From assembly GCA_000149265.1 (NCBI GenBank), contig CH002950.1:1266764-1330763 (forward strand): a DNA stretch of 64,000 bases, read 5' to 3'. The notes under the pieces were generated by a model. That model searched no databases and was not told the origin of the DNA. It saw only the letters and a list, made by a program, of their open reading frames with translations. Below are positions 60,214 to 64,000 of this stretch, piece after piece (within the stretch, counting starts at the first letter, position 1; each line of letters begins with the position of its first letter). The position numbers and the translations under genes are program-made. This stretch comes from Ciona savignyi (taxonomy: Eukaryota; Chordata; Ascidiacea; Phlebobranchia; Cionidae).

Positions 60214-61665
60214 TTGCAGTGGCCTGGGGCCCCTCTTTTACCCACTTTAACTTGATGTTACTTTTATTTCTTTTTTTCAGTTGATACCCTTAGAGAATGG
60301 CACCTGTCAACTCCCACACCTTGTACATTATGTTGTTTGCTGTTTCAATTAATTAGTTCATGTCGTTTTATTCTTTCGGACAAGCTTTTCTAATTCGGAC
60401 CGTTCTTCAAGTGGTGCTTTGCTAATTTTATAAACACGAAAAAAGTCTCTGTGGATGTAACATCCCGAATCAAGCATGGTTATTAATCTAGATTGACAGT
60501 TTAAAGCCAAAGTTTTTGATTATATAGACGTATGTCATATCAATAGAAAATTGTGACTTAAATTTAGTACAATGTTTAAATCACATATTGTGTCATGGCT
60601 GTTTGCACGTTACACAGATGTAATATCCCATTGGAATACATATATTTTGGAAATTCTTACTTTGCAGTTTTTATCAATTCCTTACACAAAAGACTATTAT
60701 AGCTATTAGTTTTGTCTTTTTTTAATCAAACGCACCACCTGCGAGTTTTTTTAAGTTCGCAATCGTACAGAAGAGTTTACAAATTGCGAATTGCTTTTAA
60801 GTCTGTTAACATGTAACCTATACAGGGTGACTCTAAATACTACAGGATCGGTTGGATCACTTAGATTGCTATGGAAATTCTAACCCTGTCCCAAACACTA
60901 ATCTCAACCCCAGAACTAACTTTAACCCTAACATTAATATCATGACTTTTGTAATTACGAAGTATTGTAAGCGATCCAATCGATTCATGCGATCCTGTAG
61001 TATTTAGAGGTACCGACCTACACATTGCAGATGTGCAGAAATTGTCATGTTGCCTCCGCCGACGCACTCGGAAATCCTAAATATATGTCTAGTAATCCGT
61101 GCTTAAGGGATTATATAAATACCAATTAATTGATTTGAAATTTTATTAGCGCTAGATTTGGGATTCATCACAAGGGAATTCCCGATTAACCCAAAAATAC
61201 AAAACAAACGCCGTTTTGGGTAGGATGTCTCGGAAATTGGTGTCGGCTTTTAGCATGAGTTATCAGACCAGCAGAACAATCTTTAAAATTTTTACTTTCG
61301 GATAAAGGCGCCTTTACTAATTTATATAAAGACAGTTTATAATACCATTATTATTTTGAAAATTCGGCATGGATTGCTTTTATGCATACTGTATCACGAA
61401 AGTTTGTTACATCCCCGTTACACAACTGTGTATTTTAGCCCACTGCTGCCATCAGTGGCGAAGGTTGTGGGTCATCTTTGTTATGATGTTTTTGTTTTGA
61501 TGGGATGTAGTAAATAATGGGCATAGTAAGCGCACATTTTAGACATTTTAAATGACATCTACAAAGCGTTTGTGGCACCAAGAGCTAGCGGATTTATGCG
61601 ACTCAAATAGAGCCGCAGCTTAATGATGACAGCAAAGAAAATAGTGGTTTGCGTCTTCGTAACAG
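60214..61665. other. DPY30 3' region and seipin 5' region; first seipin exon not found
   Basis: Besides the 179-bp MITE this holds non-coding AT-rich DNA. The seipin start codon should lie here or in a short exon I could not identify. Confidence 0.4.
60831..61009. mobile_element. Short MITE, 179 bp
   Basis: The left end CTCTAAATACTACAGGATCG is perfectly inverted at 60990-61009. The core (CTAATCTCAACCCCAGAACT) is the reverse of the telomere-like core of the 2150 and 54680 elements. The target duplication is unclear. Confidence 0.8.
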
Positions 61666-64000
61666 ACGAGCGTTGTATGTTTGTCGCTATGCATCTCTGG
61701 ATTCCTGTTCGGGACGATTTACTTCTACAACATGCCGACCATTTATCATACTTTTCCTCTGAACTTTAAATACAACAGGTATATTAGAGTAAAATAAATA
61801 AATAAACATAATTGAGTACCACACATATTTTGAATGTATAATATATTAATATATATACATATATATATAAATTTATAATACCTAGGCTATGTTTTATTCC
61901 CAGCTTAAAGCGCAAAGGGAGTTATCACATGGGCAATCATTGGATTGCAATATGTCAATCATGGGATTACAATACAGGTACAGAAGCTATTATGTGTGCC
62001 TTAGACAACCTAAATTTTTTGGTAGAACCCATCAATAAACCTCTGAATTTCAGGCAATGTTTGCTAAGGGTCTTTACCAAAGACACAACTGTATTGCCAA
62101 CAACTGGTTTTAATCCCACAGCATTTTTTCGGCGGCATGTAAACTGTTAACCCTCTTACTGATTAAGTTAACCAGCTAAACAGAAAAGAAGTGGTACCGA
62201 TAATAAAATAGGATAGGATATTCATGTTTATCCTGGTGAATGGGAAAACCAAGGGGGTTAACACACGGGCAATTGTCAGATCACCTTGCGCTCACCATTG
62301 GGTTACCGGAGCTATTGCAGTGTGTTGTATAATATACACGTTCCTTCAATTTAGTAGAACCCATTAAAACGCTGAGTTCAGGCGATGTCCGTTAAGTGCC
62401 TTGCCCAAGGACACAACCGACTAGCTAGCGACTAATTTCGAGCCTTCAACCTTTCTTTGAAAGGCATCGAACTAAACCACCAGACTAGCCGTACTAATAC
62501 TATCTACACGGTTGTCCATTTTTTAAATGAAACCAACATTTAAATATCTAAATTATTTCTTAAGAGGCTGCATGCAACAGCACAAGATGTTAGAAAAATT
62601 TGGAGGTGGTGTTCATGAGATTTATAAAAAGCAATGCTTTCCGGTCGCCACATTTCCACTAGCATATGCTGGTAATTACAAGGTAAGTGGGTATGGAAAA
62701 CCATAGATAATGAAGATTCAAAAGCAATGAATTCTATGTGTATTTTTAATTCAGTCCGACCGGTTAGTCTGGTGGTTGAGTGCGACGCCTTTCAACCGAA
62801 AGGTTGCAGGTTCTAAACTGGTCGCCAGCTAGTCGGTTGTGTCCTTGGGCAAGGCACTTAACGGACATTGCCTGAACCCAGCGGATTAATGGGTTCTACC
62901 AAATTGAAGGAACATGTAAACCATACACAACACACTGCAATAGCTCAAGGTAACCCGACAATGGGCGCGAGGTGATCTGACAATTGCCAGTGTGTTAACC
63001 CCCTTGGTTCTATCTCATTATAACCTTTTATTCTAAGTTTTTACACAATTGTTCATGTTAAGTGTTAAAAATTCATTTGACAATTTTTCAGCTGCTTCAA
63101 ATCGGTCAGGCCTATAGTATCGTGACTAAACTTGAAATCCCGGAGACACCACAGAACATGGAGATTGGAAGCTTTATGGTTATAATTGACATTAAAGGAG
63201 TCAATGAGACCAAAGGGAACACTGATATTCACAAAGAAAAAACACTACAAAAAAAGAAACGTGGTAAAAATAGAAAAGCAGAACCCTTAGAAGAAAAAAA
63301 GATCCACCAATTTGTAGCTACCAAATCGGTATTATAAGAATTTAAGTTAATAGCGCATACGATAAAGACAATAATAATTACTCTATTTTTAGGTGTCTCT
63401 CTCTTACAAATCACCATTAATTAGGCTGATGAACTTTGCCATCTTCTGGCCTTTATTCCTCTTCGATTTCTACCAGGAAACACAGACTTTTGACATTGTT
63501 TTATTTGACAAGCTTGAACTTAATCCAGTAAGATGACCAGAATGTACCTCATCTTCAGACTGCACTGCATTTTTTTATATTTGTTTTACAGGCTGGTTTA
63601 AACTGGACGGCACACGTTTACATAGACCATCCATCGATAATGGTGAATTCTGCACAGTTAGATGTGACTGCTCAGTTTAGTGGGATACAAGCTGTGCTTT
63701 ACAGGTGGCCTGTGGTGTCTTTCTTTGTTGGGACTGCTGCACTTTTTCCTGCTGTTCTCTTTACTGTTCTGCTTTCTCTGTATTTTCTCGTGTGGCAGGT
63801 GTTTTTTACTGAAGAGCAGATCGTAGTGTCCAGGAGGAGCCGAAGACCAGCAAACTTAGTCGCAGGTAAAGATCCTTTAAATATGGCTTGTTTTTTTCAA
63901 TCACTATCATTTTTCCGCAGGCACTCGACAACTTGCTTCCCGCAACGATGATGATGTCATCGATCAACCTGCTGATGTCACCACCCAGTGCGATGATTCC
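61666..64000 (+). CDS. bscl2: Seipin (BSCL2 family), 5' exon and 3' end missing
   Basis: Exons 61666-61778, 62565-62682, 63092-63328, 63393-63527, 63592-63865 and 63921-64000 (runs off), all in phase. The first membrane segment is SVVCLSLCISGFLFGTIYFYNMP. The lumenal domain has CFPVATFPLAY, GQAYSIVTKLEIPETPQNMEIG and VSLSYKSPLIRLMNFAIFWP. The second membrane segment is PVVSFFVGTAALFPAVLFTVLLSLYFLVW, followed by a cytosolic tail. Seipin is an oligomeric ER protein at sites of lipid-droplet formation. Odd: a Lys-rich stretch of about 35 residues (KTLQKKKRGKNRKAEPLEEKK) interrupts the lumenal domain where relatives have a short loop. The start codon is not seen; the acceptor CGTAACAG opens the first visible exon. 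SINEs lie in the introns. Confidence 0.9.
61896..62160 (-). repeat. Diverged SINE in seipin intron
   Basis: Reversed order of body words: GGGAGTTATCACATGGGCAA, TTTTTTGGTAGAACCCATCA, TTTCAGGCAATGTTTGCTAA, CAAAGACACAACTG. An old copy. Confidence 0.6.
62205..62497 (-). repeat. SINE, near full length, in seipin intron
   Basis: Reversed TATCC tail (ATAGGATAGGATATTCATGT) to the head (CCACCAGACTAGCCG). Lies 70 bases before a seipin exon. Confidence 0.85.
62755..63010 (+). repeat. SINE, 3'-truncated, in seipin intron
   Basis: Head GACCGGTTAGTCTGGTGGTT to GTGTTAACCCCCTTGGTTC. The terminal block with the TATCC tail is missing. It lies 80 bases upstream of a seipin exon. Confidence 0.85.

Noticed and set aside
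63229..63417. Minus-strand hydrophobic frame
   Set aside because: Shadow of the Lys-rich seipin exon.

Overview
This is animal nuclear DNA, most likely from a tunicate such as Ciona. The DNA is AT-rich and the genes are split by many short GT-AG introns. They encode typical metazoan proteins: P450, COQ8, ependymin-related proteins, DPY30, seipin and a probable striatin start. A tRNA-derived SINE with a (TATCC)n tail is scattered through it. The species call is inference. Nothing bacterial or viral was recognised.

Layout. 1-459 (-): 5' end of a probable striatin-family gene. 460-7737: no convincing gene. 7738-12106 (+): complete 10-exon cytochrome P450, 524 codons. 12790-13286: hAT-type MITE. 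13693-26070: one large DNA transposon. 27033-27265 (-): lone SAM-like 3' exon. 28958-37855 (-): large unrecognised gene of about 1,700 codons, interrupted by a sequence gap. 38007-38534: MITE. 40468-47912 (-): complete 12-exon COQ8/ADCK3-type kinase gene. 48453-50256 (-) and 51882-53822 (+): two divergent ependymin-related genes with matching exon structure. 54163-60213 (+): DPY30. 61666-64000 (+): seipin, lacking its first exon and running off the window.

The most interesting object is the 12.4-kb element at 13693-26070. Its two outer ends are inverted copies of one another, starting TACGGTGGCCCATAAGGGC, and it is flanked by a 6-bp direct repeat, TGTAAC. Behind each end lies a long 20-bp minisatellite in inverted orientation, so the termini resemble foldback elements. 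Inside are two convergent genes: a HECT-type ubiquitin ligase (+) and a DDE integrase (-). Both begin with a short CxxC zinc ribbon. A 21-bp minisatellite, a SINE and about 15 copies of a roughly 186-bp satellite fill the rest. The integrase has two single-base frameshifts. The ligase has an intron occupied by another MITE. This copy is therefore probably dead, but the architecture (integrase plus ubiquitin ligase between minisatellite inverted repeats) is unusual.

The host genes do not form a pathway. COQ8 (coenzyme Q synthesis), seipin (lipid droplets), DPY30 (histone methylation) and the ependymins (secreted) are simply neighbours. Most transposon copies lie in introns or between genes, and exon reading frames of the host genes are intact.
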